A stretch of DNA of 64,000 bases, taken from Gluconobacter kanchanaburiensis NBRC 103587 (GTDB lineage: Bacteria > Pseudomonadota > Alphaproteobacteria > Acetobacterales > Acetobacteraceae). The stretch's first letter is position 1; every line of letters begins with the position of its first letter. The position numbers and the translations under genes are program-made. The notes under the pieces are model-generated. The model saw nothing but the letters and a program-made list of their open reading frames with translations, was not told the DNA's origin and searched no databases. The stretch lies in contig NZ_BJVA01000002.1 in the NCBI RefSeq assembly GCF_007988905.1, forward strand, positions 1 to 64,000, in the 5' to 3' direction. Below, piece by piece: positions 25,590 through 34,977 of this stretch.

Positions 25590-26795
25590 TCAGATCTTCA
25601 GGAAAATGCGTCGCCGCCAAAGCAGCAGATTCAAAACAAAGCACAGCCCCACATAAGTAAGAGCCCACCCAAGCGAGGCAATTTTTCCAGCACCGAACAT
25701 TCCAAAACCATGGTCGTAACTCCACTGCCAGAGCGTGACAGGGAAAGTCCCCTCATGGACGACCAGCGTCGTCATCAAAGCGTGGCCGAGTTCTGAAAAA
25801 ACGTAAGCAAAAATTGCGTTCGAGCCGAAAATGACGGCACCCCCACAAACAGCCTGCGCGAGACGAAAACGGCCTTGGATCCGGCGGATATCAAACAGTT
25901 CGACACATCCGGCGAGAAACAGGAAAGAGGCTCCCGCACAGACCAGGGCATAGGAACTGGTCCAGAGGTTCTTGTTCAGGGGAAACAGGAAAGACCATCC
26001 AGCACCGGCCAGGAAAGTAACGCCGCCAAGACAGAGCAGGCGCCAAACCTTCTCCCGGTCATTTTTTTCCTGCATGACAAGTCCCGCCAGTAGCCCGAAT
26101 AGCGTCGTAGCAACACTCGGAATCGTGCTCAGGAGCCCTTCAGGATCTCGAAAACCATGGTGGAGACGTCCGGTATGAAACAGGGTCTGCGTCAGTGACA
26201 CACAGGCCTGATCCAGCCAATTTGCAAGATTGTCATGAATATCGAGCAACGGAACCTCCGTTCCTGGCAATCCCAGGCCAGGAAGGGGCATCATGCACAA
26301 CAAAACCCAGTACAGCAGCAAAAGCCCAAAACTTGTAACAGCGATGGAGACGAAGGATCTGGCATGGACGTAAAATAGAACTGCAACAAAATAACAGATG
26401 GCAATACGCTGAAGCACGCCGAAATATCGCATTGTTGTCCAGCCGAATGTCGGAAACACATTAATCAGAAGCCCGATCATGAAAAGGATCAGAGCCCTTC
26501 GTGCAGCCCGACAGAAAATAGTCGCGCGTGGAGTTTTCTCGCGAAAGGGGCGCCGCATTGCAAAGACTACCGAACTCCCCATCAGAAACAGAAAATTCGG
26601 AAAGACCATGTCCGTCAGTGTCATACCATTCCAGACACTGTGCTGGAGTTGAGAGAACGTATGGGAAGCGTCCATGCCGTCATTAACCAGGATCATGAAA
26701 GCGATGGTCAGCCCGCGATCCACATCAATCGCCAGTGAACGACCCTGCTGGGCGTCAGCGACCACACCCTCTTGCACCTTGCCGATAGAACTCAT
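25590..26795 (-). CDS. nagX: NagX-like transmembrane acyltransferase (HGSNAT/DUF5009 family)
   Basis: A 401-residue integral membrane protein with about 10 membrane segments. LAIDVDRGLTIAFMILVNDG near the N-terminus is the family start (D-RG-T---M--V), followed by MTLTDMVFPNFLFLMGSS and, late, FGSNAIFAYVFSELG. The family is related to human heparan-alpha-glucosaminide N-acetyltransferase, and nagX members occur in bacterial GlcNAc regulons, e.g. Xanthomonas. The likely role is transfer of acetyl groups across the membrane to glucosamine units before or during uptake; this is not proven for bacterial members. It follows the TonB receptor gene after a 79-bp gap containing a hairpin and precedes the unrecognised secreted protein. 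Confidence 0.85.
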   Translation of the reverse strand: MSSIGKVQEGVVADAQQGRSLAIDVDRGLTIAFMILVNDGMDASHTFSQLQHSVWNGMTLTDMVFPNFLFLMGSSVVFAMRRPFREKTPRATIFCRAARRALILFMIGLLINVFPTFGWTTMRYFGVLQRIAICYFVAVLFYVHARSFVSIAVTSFGLLLLYWVLLCMMPLPGLGLPGTEVPLLDIHDNLANWLDQACVSLTQTLFHTGRLHHGFRDPEGLLSTIPSVATTLFGLLAGLVMQEKNDREKVWRLLCLGGVTFLAGAGWSFLFPLNKNLWTSSYALVCAGASFLFLAGCVELFDIRRIQGRFRLAQAVCGGAVIFGSNAIFAYVFSELGHALMTTLVVHEGTFPVTLWQWSYDHGFGMFGAGKIASLGWALTYVGLCFVLNLLLWRRRIFLKI

Positions 26796-26812
26796 GAAAG
26801 GACGATCCCGCT

Positions 26813-26840
26813 CATTCCGGCTGCCTGAACGGCCGGAATG
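26813..26840 (-). terminator. intercistronic hairpin, probable attenuator in the GlcNAc operon
   Basis: CATTCCGGC and GCCGGAATG form a perfect 9-bp GC-rich stem with a 10-nt loop in the 79-bp gap between the TonB receptor and nagX. There is no U tract in the minus direction, so it could be a partial terminator or an mRNA-stabilising hairpin that lets the receptor be made in excess. Confidence 0.5.
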
Positions 26841-26874
26841 ACTGTAAAAATATCAAAAGATGTGCTCGCCGCCG

Positions 26875-29319
26875 TCACAGGCCGGTGGAAATGGACGCCA
26901 TGATGCCGAAATTCGATCCGACATTGTAATTAGGCGAGCTTCCAGAGATGGTCGTACCATAAATACCTTTATACGACCGGGCATTTGCGGTAACTCCGGC
27001 AATTCCGGAGAGATAGTTGTTGCCTCCCATATTCTGCATGTTCAACTGGATTTGCGGATGCTTGAAAATACCGAACTTCGGGGCAAGCCGATACCCGAGA
27101 GTGGTATTCGCCACCACGTAACCAGGCATCTTTTCGTCGTTCATGAACGTGGCATACTGGGAAGAAAGATAACGAAGCTGGAAATTCCCAAAGAAGCGTC
27201 CATCATCATACGACAGCCCAAGAGAAGCCGTAAAATGCGGGCTCTGGACTGCTGTTTTACCCTTTGTACGGAGGTAATCGTTACCAACCTGATAATTATT
27301 ATCGATCCGCGCATCCAGATACTGCCCGGAAACATAGGGACTGAAATGATGCCAGGGCTGTAAACCAAATTCTACCTGCGCACCACGCACCGTTTCACCT
27401 CCCACATTCATCGTCTGATCAATCAGCGTGGTCGTACCGGCAATATATCCGCTGGAAGTCACCTGATGATTCGTCAGGTTCAGGTTAAACAGAGAAGCAG
27501 ATACATTATAAAGACCGTGATGGCGGAAGCCGATTTCTTCTCCGATTGTATATTCGGGTTTGAGAGAACCCGGTTGCGAAACAGCCGTGGAAGAGGACGG
27601 GTCGAAGTCCTGCACTTGTGTCTCGCTACTACCTGGCACGCGGAAAGCTGTTGTGGCGTTGAAATAAACCTGATCGCGCTGCGTAATGTCGAAACTGGCT
27701 GCGACCTGCGGAAGCGGTTCGAAATAGTTCCGCACACTCTTGTAAGGGTCAGCACCCGGCATGTCTTCTGTGGCCTGACGCGAGACCATGGCAGCTTTGA
27801 TTCCGGCCTCAAGATGCAGTCTGTTTTTCAAAAGATTCAATCGATCGGACAAAAACAGTGCATTCGTCTGCTGCAGCAGATTGAGATTATACCCTCTCAG
27901 CACTTTGCCATTCTGCAGGATAATGGGGTACTTCCCATCCATATTCGCAACATTGCCGTTCAGATCTACAGTGGAATAGGAATTTTCTTCCCAGTGTGTT
28001 GCATAGGAATACCAGTATCCAAAAGAGAGCGTATTATTGCCCCGTTTCCAGTCCAGAGACGTCGTCAGGCCGCTATTCTTGGCATTGTAATAACCAATCC
28101 CCATCGCTGTAACCTTGCCATTTACCGTATAAGGCTGGTTCAAGGGACCGGCTGGCTCGGTTCCATAGTAACTTCCGTCAGCAGAAAGATTTGAAGCCCC
28201 GGTGGCGGGCGAATACTGAAGAACAAAATATGGCGTTGCGTTGAAGGACAGTCCGCTTCCAAGATCAAGGTGAAGCGGTGCTACGATGGTGATACCATTA
28301 CGGTTCTTCGTTTGGAATTTGTAATAGGCCGTATCGCCAGGCGTATATTCCTCATTAAAATTGAAACTGCGTCCGTATTCTTTCCACTGAGCCATGGACG
28401 GACGTCGAACAGAATTCCAGAAAAGGCGCGTATAGCTGAAAACAACTCCGAAAGAGTTCGATTTACCCCATTCTTTTACGAATTTTGCATCGGTATGATA
28501 ACGCCGCAGCACACCAAAGCCTCGATCCATATGGCCATGTGTGTTCGAAAATGACAGAAAGCCACGGATTCCTGAGTGTCCAATATCACCCGTATCAAAC
28601 CTGACGAACTCCTTATTGACGGAATAATTACCGCCCATCAGATCAAGATATCCTCCCATTTTATGAGACGGGTCGATCATTTTCGCGGAAATCTGGCCGC
28701 CAACGGTATTATACAGCGGCGCAGTCAGATCAGGCGATCCCTGTGCGACGGTAATACTGCCAATATTTTCGTTATCAACATAAGTGGATGTAAATGGCTC
28801 ATAATTGAAAGCGTCGGCAACAGGAGCCCCTTCAAACAAATACCCGACTTCCGACTCGTTCATTCCGCGCATTGAGAGCGCGTCGCCCGTCGCACCCATA
28901 ATATCCTGGCTTTGATAGGCGACACCCGGCATCGCGGAAATAAGCTCGTTGATATTGGCTGTGGGAGACTGCTTTGCTAGATAATCCCGGGTTACAGTAC
29001 TCTGCGACCGCGGAACCCGCTGCACCCCCATCATTCCCCCACCCGGCGTCGTATTCGTCACACCATTGGCAGAAGTTATACCGGCATGAACGGTCATGGC
29101 CTCCTCGGAGCGCGCTTCAAGCGACCGGGGAACGAGACGTTTACTGGAGACCGCCGGAGAGGACTGCGTAGTCGCCCCTCGTCTTTTTCCCTGACCCGAG
29201 ACTCCTGAAACATGAGTTTTATGAGGATGTTTTGTGTCTGTTGCCGCAAAAGATGCGGTGGCATTCATTGCTGAAATACAGCTTGTCGCAATGAGCAGGC
29301 GTCGTTTTGTATACCACAT
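26875..29319 (-). CDS. TonB-dependent receptor, predicted amino-sugar oligomer transporter
   Basis: An 814-residue outer-membrane receptor. The signal peptide is MWYTKRRLLIATSCISAM to SFAA, and a plug (about 110-240) carries NIGSITVAQGSPDLTAP; a 22-strand barrel follows. The C-terminus is Leu instead of the usual aromatic residue (IMASISTGL). Start supported by GAGG eight bases before the ATG. It is the first gene of the GlcNAc operon and divergent from the ROK repressor. Xanthomonas and Caulobacter use TonB receptors to import GlcNAc or chitooligosaccharides, which suits this operon; the exact ligand is inferred. It is paralogous to the receptor at 12941-15352, which is tied to a two-component system instead. 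Confidence 0.88.
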   Translation of the reverse strand: MWYTKRRLLIATSCISAMNATASFAATDTKHPHKTHVSGVSGQGKRRGATTQSSPAVSSKRLVPRSLEARSEEAMTVHAGITSANGVTNTTPGGGMMGVQRVPRSQSTVTRDYLAKQSPTANINELISAMPGVAYQSQDIMGATGDALSMRGMNESEVGYLFEGAPVADAFNYEPFTSTYVDNENIGSITVAQGSPDLTAPLYNTVGGQISAKMIDPSHKMGGYLDLMGGNYSVNKEFVRFDTGDIGHSGIRGFLSFSNTHGHMDRGFGVLRRYHTDAKFVKEWGKSNSFGVVFSYTRLFWNSVRRPSMAQWKEYGRSFNFNEEYTPGDTAYYKFQTKNRNGITIVAPLHLDLGSGLSFNATPYFVLQYSPATGASNLSADGSYYGTEPAGPLNQPYTVNGKVTAMGIGYYNAKNSGLTTSLDWKRGNNTLSFGYWYSYATHWEENSYSTVDLNGNVANMDGKYPIILQNGKVLRGYNLNLLQQTNALFLSDRLNLLKNRLHLEAGIKAAMVSRQATEDMPGADPYKSVRNYFEPLPQVAASFDITQRDQVYFNATTAFRVPGSSETQVQDFDPSSSTAVSQPGSLKPEYTIGEEIGFRHHGLYNVSASLFNLNLTNHQVTSSGYIAGTTTLIDQTMNVGGETVRGAQVEFGLQPWHHFSPYVSGQYLDARIDNNYQVGNDYLRTKGKTAVQSPHFTASLGLSYDDGRFFGNFQLRYLSSQYATFMNDEKMPGYVVANTTLGYRLAPKFGIFKHPQIQLNMQNMGGNNYLSGIAGVTANARSYKGIYGTTISGSSPNYNVGSNFGIMASISTGL

Positions 29320-29402
29320 AACCAGACCTCATTTGACGAGAGGATTGTTCCGGATTCAAGACATATTCGATCTCGAATTAATTTCCCATAAGATATTATA
29401 TG

Positions 29403-29423
29403 CTCTAAATAAATTTCTTAGAG
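29403..29423. promoter_or_regulatory. imperfect palindrome, predicted ROK (NagC-like) operator
   Basis: CTCTAA and TTAGAG are perfect 6-bp arms around an AT-rich 9-bp centre with partial symmetry (AA/TT). It lies 23 bp before the ROK start and 83 bp before the divergent receptor start. NagC/Mlc operators are likewise about 20-bp palindromes with an AT-rich centre, so it is well placed to repress both directions until GlcNAc 6-phosphate (or another ligand) binds. Confidence 0.5.
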
Positions 29424-29446
29424 AACTTATTGGTGGATCTAAAGCC

Positions 29447-30598
29447 ATGAATGAAACAGTTTTTCCCGATGGCATCGCGCGTAACATCGTCGCACTTCTT
29501 GCACGGCAAGGAGGAATGACGCGGTCGGATATCGCTTCAAGCCTGCAACTGAGCAAAGGACGTGTATCGGTTATTACGGGCCAGCTTATGTCCCAGGGCA
29601 TCATCGAGGAATACGCGTACGTTCCGAGCAGCCGGCGTCCGTCATCCCTGCTACGGCTCCATCCGAAATATGCGTCATTCATCGGGATCAGTCTTCACAA
29701 CCGTGAAGCATCCGCAGTGGTGATTGATCCGAACGGTACGGTTCTGGCGAAGACGTTCTTTGAACGTGGAGATGATTATGAGACAAGCATCCGGCGCATG
29801 AGTGAAGCGGTAACAACTCTCAAAAACGAATGTCCGGAGGAAACAAACTTCGCGGCGGTAGGAGTGGCGCTCCCTGCTTATGTCTCGATGGACAAACAGG
29901 TCTGTATCACGTCGTCCGTTCTGGGCTGGGACAATCGCGACGTCAGCACGGCGATTTCAAAAGAAGTGGGGCTCCCGGTTTTCGTTGAAAACGATACGAA
30001 TGCCCTGGCGGTCTACGAAAGCATGTTCGGTGGCATGCGTAATATCCCTGCGTTTGTCGTCATCGCTGTGGGGGATGGAATCGGCGTGGCCTACACAATT
30101 GATGGTTCGGTCCATCATGGTGAATATGGAGGTGCAGGAGAACTTGCCCATCTTCCCGTAGCCCGAAGCCTTACTGAGGAGGCGCCCCGTCCATGTCGGT
30201 GTGGAAACAAAGGCTGTCTGGAAACAGTTTCCTCATCTCAAGCTATCAGAGCTCGTGCAAAAGAAGTTGGCCTTCCTCCGAATATTCATCTGATCTCTAC
30301 AAAAGCCCGCGAAGGAGACCCGGAGGCTCTCCGGATCCTGCATACCGCAGCCAATAGTCTGGGTTATGCAGCCGCCAGCCTGATTCAAATTCTGGATCCA
30401 CGCCACATTATCATCGCGATTGAAGACGACCTACTGCATGGCGTTTTTACCGCAGCCCTGCGACAGTTTATCGAACAGAATCTGATGCCAAGTTTCAATC
30501 GACCTGAACGACTTCAGTTTACTTGTTATGACACTCTTGTATGGGCCATCGGGGCGGCAGGTCTGGCGTCAAGAAAGCATCTCTTCCGTTCACACTAA
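29447..30598 (+). CDS. ROK-family transcriptional repressor (NagC-like)
   Basis: A 383-residue ROK regulator. An N-terminal winged helix (about 15-70, TRSDIASSLQLSKGRVSVITGQL) is followed by the sugar-kinase-like fold with VENDTNALAVYE, the ligand-binding EYGGAGELAHLPV, and the ROK zinc motif CRCGNKGCLET. It is classed as a regulator, not a kinase, because of the DNA-binding domain and because the ATP loop near residue 85 (GISLHNREASAVV) lacks the DxGGT motif. The ATG at 29447 begins the family similarity; longer in-frame starts run through the promoter region. It is divergent from the GlcNAc operon and is the obvious candidate to control it. Confidence 0.9.
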   Translation: MNETVFPDGIARNIVALLARQGGMTRSDIASSLQLSKGRVSVITGQLMSQGIIEEYAYVPSSRRPSSLLRLHPKYASFIGISLHNREASAVVIDPNGTVLAKTFFERGDDYETSIRRMSEAVTTLKNECPEETNFAAVGVALPAYVSMDKQVCITSSVLGWDNRDVSTAISKEVGLPVFVENDTNALAVYESMFGGMRNIPAFVVIAVGDGIGVAYTIDGSVHHGEYGGAGELAHLPVARSLTEEAPRPCRCGNKGCLETVSSSQAIRARAKEVGLPPNIHLISTKAREGDPEALRILHTAANSLGYAAASLIQILDPRHIIIAIEDDLLHGVFTAALRQFIEQNLMPSFNRPERLQFTCYDTLVWAIGAAGLASRKHLFRSH

Positions 30599-30803
30599 CG
30601 AGTGCTGGGTTTGAAACAGTTTTATATTGCATGGGTAGAGAACACTGATCGCGAATCAATGCTTACTTCCAAGATATTTAATATAGAACAGAATAATGAT
30701 CAATCCGTCTTCAACTCAAACCTTCGGAACATACCTTATTAAGGATCTATAGTTTCCTTTATTAAATTCAATCATAAAATTTTGAGCGTTTTGTTGACGA
30801 TTT

Positions 30804-31601
30804 TCAAGGTGTTTCTGCAGTGACGCCGCGCCAGGGATGCAACCAGCCCAGGCCTTCGGATGTCGAAGCACGCGGGTTATATTCGCATCCGATCCAGCCA
30901 CGATAACCGGCACGGTCCAGCAAAGCGAAAAGATAGGGGTAATTGACCTCACCTTCGTCCGGTTCATGCCGATCGGGAACGCTGGCCGCCTGAATATGGC
31001 CGATTGATTCAAACAGAGCCTCCAGTCGCACCGCAAGGTCACCCTGCATGATCTGCGCGTGATAAAGATCGAACTGGATCTTCACATTATCTGCCCCGAT
31101 CAGATCACAGACCTTCTTCGTTTCTTCCTGATAGTTCACAAAATACCCGGGCATGTTACGCGTATTGATTGCCTCCAGAACGATAGTCAGCCCAAGAGAC
31201 TTCGCCTGTGAGGCCGAATATTCAATATTCCGCAGATAGGTTTCCATCTGTCGTGCATACGGGATGTCATGATCGCGCAGGCCGGCCATGACATGCAGTC
31301 GGCTGTTCCCAAGAACCTGAGAGTACTCCAGTGCCAGCCCAATCGTACGCTGGAACTCCTCTTCACGTCCCGGGAGTGCCGCCAATCCACGCTCCCCCTG
31401 CTCCCAGTTTCCAGGAGGAGCATTAAATAGCGCAACATGCAGATCGTTTCCCGCTACGCGGGCCTTCAGGTCCTGCCTGTCAAAAGCATAGGGGAACAGA
31501 AATTCGACGCCTTTGAACCCATCGCGCGCGGCGGCGTCAAAACGCTCGAGAAATTCAAGCTCCGGGTAGTTCATGGTCAGGTTTGCGGCAAAAGCAGGCA
31601 T
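30804..31601 (-). CDS. otnI: 2-oxo-tetronate isomerase (hydroxypyruvate isomerase family)
   Basis: A 265-residue TIM-barrel enzyme of the hydroxypyruvate isomerase family. EAINTRNMPGYFVNY (metal and substrate ligands), FDLYHAQIMQGDL and GWIGCEYNPRAST are family signatures. In tetronate operons this member is OtnI, which interconverts 2-oxo- and 3-oxo-tetronate. The ATG at 31601 is fixed by AAGGAAG. It is the last gene of the minus-strand operon with ltnD, otnK, otnC and a broken permease; the gene set makes OtnI far more likely than a glyoxylate-pathway isomerase. Confidence 0.9.
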   Translation of the reverse strand: MPAFAANLTMNYPELEFLERFDAAARDGFKGVEFLFPYAFDRQDLKARVAGNDLHVALFNAPPGNWEQGERGLAALPGREEEFQRTIGLALEYSQVLGNSRLHVMAGLRDHDIPYARQMETYLRNIEYSASQAKSLGLTIVLEAINTRNMPGYFVNYQEETKKVCDLIGADNVKIQFDLYHAQIMQGDLAVRLEALFESIGHIQAASVPDRHEPDEGEVNYPYLFALLDRAGYRGWIGCEYNPRASTSEGLGWLHPWRGVTAETP

Positions 31602-31626
31602 GGCACGAGACTTCCTTTGTGATGAA

Positions 31627-33016
31627 TTACGAGACGAACGGCCACAGGAGGCAGGTTGCCAGAAACCCCAAAATGCCAAGGGTCGTTGTTAGAACAGTCC
31701 AGGTCCGCAGACCGTCTGCAACATCAATTCCGGACAGTTTTGTGAAGATCCAGAACCCTGCGTCGTTCACATGAGACACCGATAGTCCTCCCCCCCCCCA
31801 TAGCAAGAGCCAATAGAGCAAGTTGGTTGGGACTGGCATGCATCTCAGAAATCATCGGACCGAGAATTCCGGCGGTCGTCACAAGAGCCACCGTCGTAGA
31901 CCCCTGCACCGCGCGCAGGATCATGCTCAAAATGAAAGCCAGTGCGAGGACAGGCAGTCCGGTTGTGCGAAGCATGTCGGAGATGACGTGGCCAATGCCA
32001 CTTTCCACCAGGATATTTCCGAATACGCCGCCACATCCCGCAATCAGGATCACCATTGCGACGCCAGGCACTGCTGAGCCGATAACGGTCGAGACCTGTT
32101 CAAAACTCCATCCCCGGCGCAGTCCCAGCGTATAGCCTGCAAGAAGCGTATCAAGCAGAAGAGCTGTTATCGGCGAGCCAATGAGATGGGCCGTTCCTGC
32201 GTAGGAAGATCCGGACGGAAGAAAGATCGACAACATAGTCCCGAGCATGATGAGGACGATCGGAAGCAGGATCAGGCCTACAATCAACCAGAATCCGGGA
32301 GGCTCCGCCAAAGGCAGTGCGTGAATAGACGACTCTGGTTCAGCTTTGAACGTCTCGCCTTCACATCCGCTAATCGCTGAGCGAATATCTGGCGCGTAAG
32401 TGAACTCGCGTCGCGTCATACGCTGCGCAATCAGGGCACCTGCTCCACAGACGAGCAGGGTTATAGGCACCCCAAATGCCAGAATACGCCCCATATTCGC
32501 GCCAATCTGAGCCGCAGCAGCGGCAGGACCTGGGTGGGGTGGCAGGAACGAATGCACCGTCAACATGGCCGCGCACATCGGAAGTGCGAAAACCATGAGA
32601 GAGCGCCGGGTCACGTTCGAAACACCATACAGCAGAGGCATGACCATGATCACGCCAACCTCGAAAAAGACCGGAATGCCGATCAAGAAACCTGCGAGCG
32701 TCAGTGCAAGCGGGACGCGTCTGTCCCCAAAACGGGCGATAAGATCACGCGCGAGAACCTGAGCGCCACCTGAAATCTCAACGATTTTCCCGATCATGGC
32801 CCCGAGGGCAATGATAATGGCGATATGTCCCAGCGTTTTGCCCATCCCTGCTTCAATTGCAGGCACGATCTTGGCCGCCGACATCCCAGCAAAAAGAGCA
32901 ACGAACATGCTGACGATCAGCAGCGTCAGGATCGGATGAAGCTTGAAACGGATAATCAGCACCAGCATCAGCACGATGCCGGCAATGGCGCTGGCCAAAA
33001 GAACCATCGGGGTCAT
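31627..33016 (-). pseudogene. GntP-family permease, frameshifted at a 10-G tract
   Basis: A gluconate/tetronate permease of the GntP family with about 12 membrane segments. The first 420 or so codons run normally (IIALGAMIGKIVEISGGAQ, LPPHPGPAAAAA). The frame then breaks in the family motif: after LALLALAMGGG it turns to RTIGV and stops at 31724, while the next frame continues with GGLSVSHVNDAGFW and a full C-terminus to 31627. The break coincides with ten consecutive G on the minus strand (31790-31799); nine would restore the frame. The position in the tetronate operon, between otnC and otnI, suggests that it imports threonate or erythronate. Possibly a slippage-controlled gene, a recent loss, or an assembly error. 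Confidence 0.85.
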
Positions 33017-33049
33017 ATCAGGATCTCTCCTGCTTTCGAAAAGGCCAAG

Positions 33050-33691
33050 TCAGTCCCATTTCACCCCGAACACAGCCGCAATTTCCGCAAGTGCGGCATC
33101 ATCCAACGGCGCGGGCCGTGGCGTGGTCATCAGCCAAAGGCGCGCCGTTTCTTCGAGTTCCGCCAGTGCATCACTGGCACTTGTCACGCTGCTGCCCCAC
33201 ACGACGGGTCCGAGCCGATCCAGCATGATGCCGTTGACAGAGGAAGCCAGTTCGGCCACCCGGGCTGCCGCTTTCGGTGAGCCCGGACGTTCATAAGGAA
33301 TCAGCGGGACACGCCCGATTTTCATGACCTGATACGGCGTGATCGGGGGCAGGATGGCATTTTCGGCGTCCACCCCCGCCAGGGTCAGCGCAACAAGATG
33401 GGTGGAATGCGTGTGGATGATCCCGTTGCAGTCCGGTCTCTGCTCATAAATCCTGCGATGCAGAGTCACCGTTTTGGAGGCGCGTGGCCCGGAAACCTGA
33501 TTTCCTGCAAAATCGGTTTTAGCAATTCCTTCAGGCGTAAGACGTCCCAGACACACATCCGTGGGCGTAATGAGCCATCCGTCCGAGAGGCGCGCGCTGA
33601 TATTTCCCGCACTTCCGCTTGTATGCCCGCGCGTATACAGATCCCGCCCAATCGCACAGATTTCCTCGCGGCATGCTCTTTCATCAATCAT
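33050..33691 (-). CDS. otnC: 3-oxo-tetronate 4-phosphate decarboxylase (class II aldolase family)
   Basis: A 213-residue class II aldolase/adducin-family enzyme. GSAGNISARL holds the N-terminal phosphate site, IIHTHSTHLVALTL the metal-binding His pair near residue 93, and the C-terminal third the third His region. OtnC decarboxylates 3-oxo-tetronate 4-phosphate to dihydroxyacetone phosphate. The gene overlaps otnK by 4 bp, as expected for pathway partners. The assignment against fuculose- or ribulose-phosphate aldolases rests on operon context. Confidence 0.92.
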   Translation of the reverse strand: MIDERACREEICAIGRDLYTRGHTSGSAGNISARLSDGWLITPTDVCLGRLTPEGIAKTDFAGNQVSGPRASKTVTLHRRIYEQRPDCNGIIHTHSTHLVALTLAGVDAENAILPPITPYQVMKIGRVPLIPYERPGSPKAAARVAELASSVNGIMLDRLGPVVWGSSVTSASDALAELEETARLWLMTTPRPAPLDDAALAEIAAVFGVKWD

Positions 33692-34977
33692 GACTGATCT
33701 CCTGACAATGCCCGCAGCGCCTTTTCAAAGAAGTCAGCCTCACCGAAATTGCCTGATTTCAGGGCGAGTGCGAGCGACATGTCGCCCGTTGACACGGTTG
33801 CAGGAACGCCTGGTGCAATCGGCGCGCCGATACGCAGGCCTTTGACGTCAAGAGACTGGACGACGGCTCCTGACGTTTCTCCACCGGCGACGACAAAACG
33901 TCTGACACCCCGATCTCTTAAAGACCGTGCGATAAGGCCCAGCGCGTGCTCGACCATTTCTCCCGCCTTCTGGGCTCCTATTGCGGCCTGTACCTGCCTG
34001 AGTTCATCGGCCGGGCTGGTTGCATAAATAAGGACGGTCTGATCGGTATGAGCGTCGAAGAAGGCGATCGCCTCCTCTACAACCGGCTCACCGGCAGCCA
34101 GTTTCATAACATCAATCCGGTATGCTGGCCGCTTTGCCTCAATCCACCGTGCCACCTGAAGATTTGTTCTCAGCGAACCACTGCCGGCAAGCACAACGTC
34201 CTTTCCTGCCACGACCGGCAGAACAGCGGCATCAGCACCGGACAGTTCGTTATTCGTCCTGAAATTTTCGGGCAGCCCCAGCGCAATCCCCGACCCGCCC
34301 GTAATCAGGGTATGATCATGGCAGGCCTGTCCGATCACTTTCAGATCAGCTTCGGAAATCGCATCGACAACAAGGAGGGTAGTCCCCTCAGCCTGGGCCT
34401 GTTCGATTGCTGCCCGGACATGTTCCGCGCCCTTCAGGACAGTCGGAAAATCGATCAGTCCAACAGTTCCCTTTGACTGCGCCTGAAGCACGCGTACGAG
34501 ATTGGCATCCTTCATCGGTGTCAGAGGATGGTTCTGCATCCCGCTTTCATTGAGAAGCGCATGACCGACAAAGAGATGGCCATTATAGACCGTACGCCCA
34601 TTAGCGGGAAAAGAGGGCGCGGCAATCGTGACCTGCTGGTCTAAAGCTCTGGCCAGAGCTTCCGCAACTGGGCCGATATTGCCATGTTCCGTGGAATCAA
34701 AAGTAGAGCAGTATTTGAAAACAATCTGTCGGCAGCCTGCGGCCCGCAGGAAGTCCAGAGCGGCCAGTGACTGCTCCACGGCGTCCCCGGCGGCAATCGT
34801 GCGCGATTTGAGGGCGACGACGATAGCTTCGGCATCCGCGATCATCGGATCGTCTGCCTCAGGAATACCAATACTCTGCACCGTTTTCATACCGGCACGG
34901 ACCAGTGTGCTGGCAATGTCGGTCGCGCCTGTAAAATCATCAGCGATACAGCCGATAAAGGCCCCGCGCCCGCTCAT
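33688..34977 (-). CDS. otnK: 3-oxo-tetronate kinase
   Basis: A 429-residue kinase of the four-carbon acid sugar kinase family (formerly DUF1537). The N-terminal domain opens with IADDFTGATDIAS, the family signature, and the C-terminal nucleotide-binding domain contains VVAGGETSGAVVQSL and GAPIAPGVPAT. It phosphorylates 3-oxo-tetronate for OtnC. It overlaps ltnD and otnC by 4 bp each, so the three are translationally coupled. Confidence 0.95.
   Translation of the reverse strand: MSGRGAFIGCIADDFTGATDIASTLVRAGMKTVQSIGIPEADDPMIADAEAIVVALKSRTIAAGDAVEQSLAALDFLRAAGCRQIVFKYCSTFDSTEHGNIGPVAEALARALDQQVTIAAPSFPANGRTVYNGHLFVGHALLNESGMQNHPLTPMKDANLVRVLQAQSKGTVGLIDFPTVLKGAEHVRAAIEQAQAEGTTLLVVDAISEADLKVIGQACHDHTLITGGSGIALGLPENFRTNNELSGADAAVLPVVAGKDVVLAGSGSLRTNLQVARWIEAKRPAYRIDVMKLAAGEPVVEEAIAFFDAHTDQTVLIYATSPADELRQVQAAIGAQKAGEMVEHALGLIARSLRDRGVRRFVVAGGETSGAVVQSLDVKGLRIGAPIAPGVPATVSTGDMSLALALKSGNFGEADFFEKALRALSGDQS

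Noticed and set aside
29234-29446. 71-residue N-terminal extension of the ROK repressor
   Set aside because: It would cover the divergent promoter and the receptor start, and the family begins at 29447.
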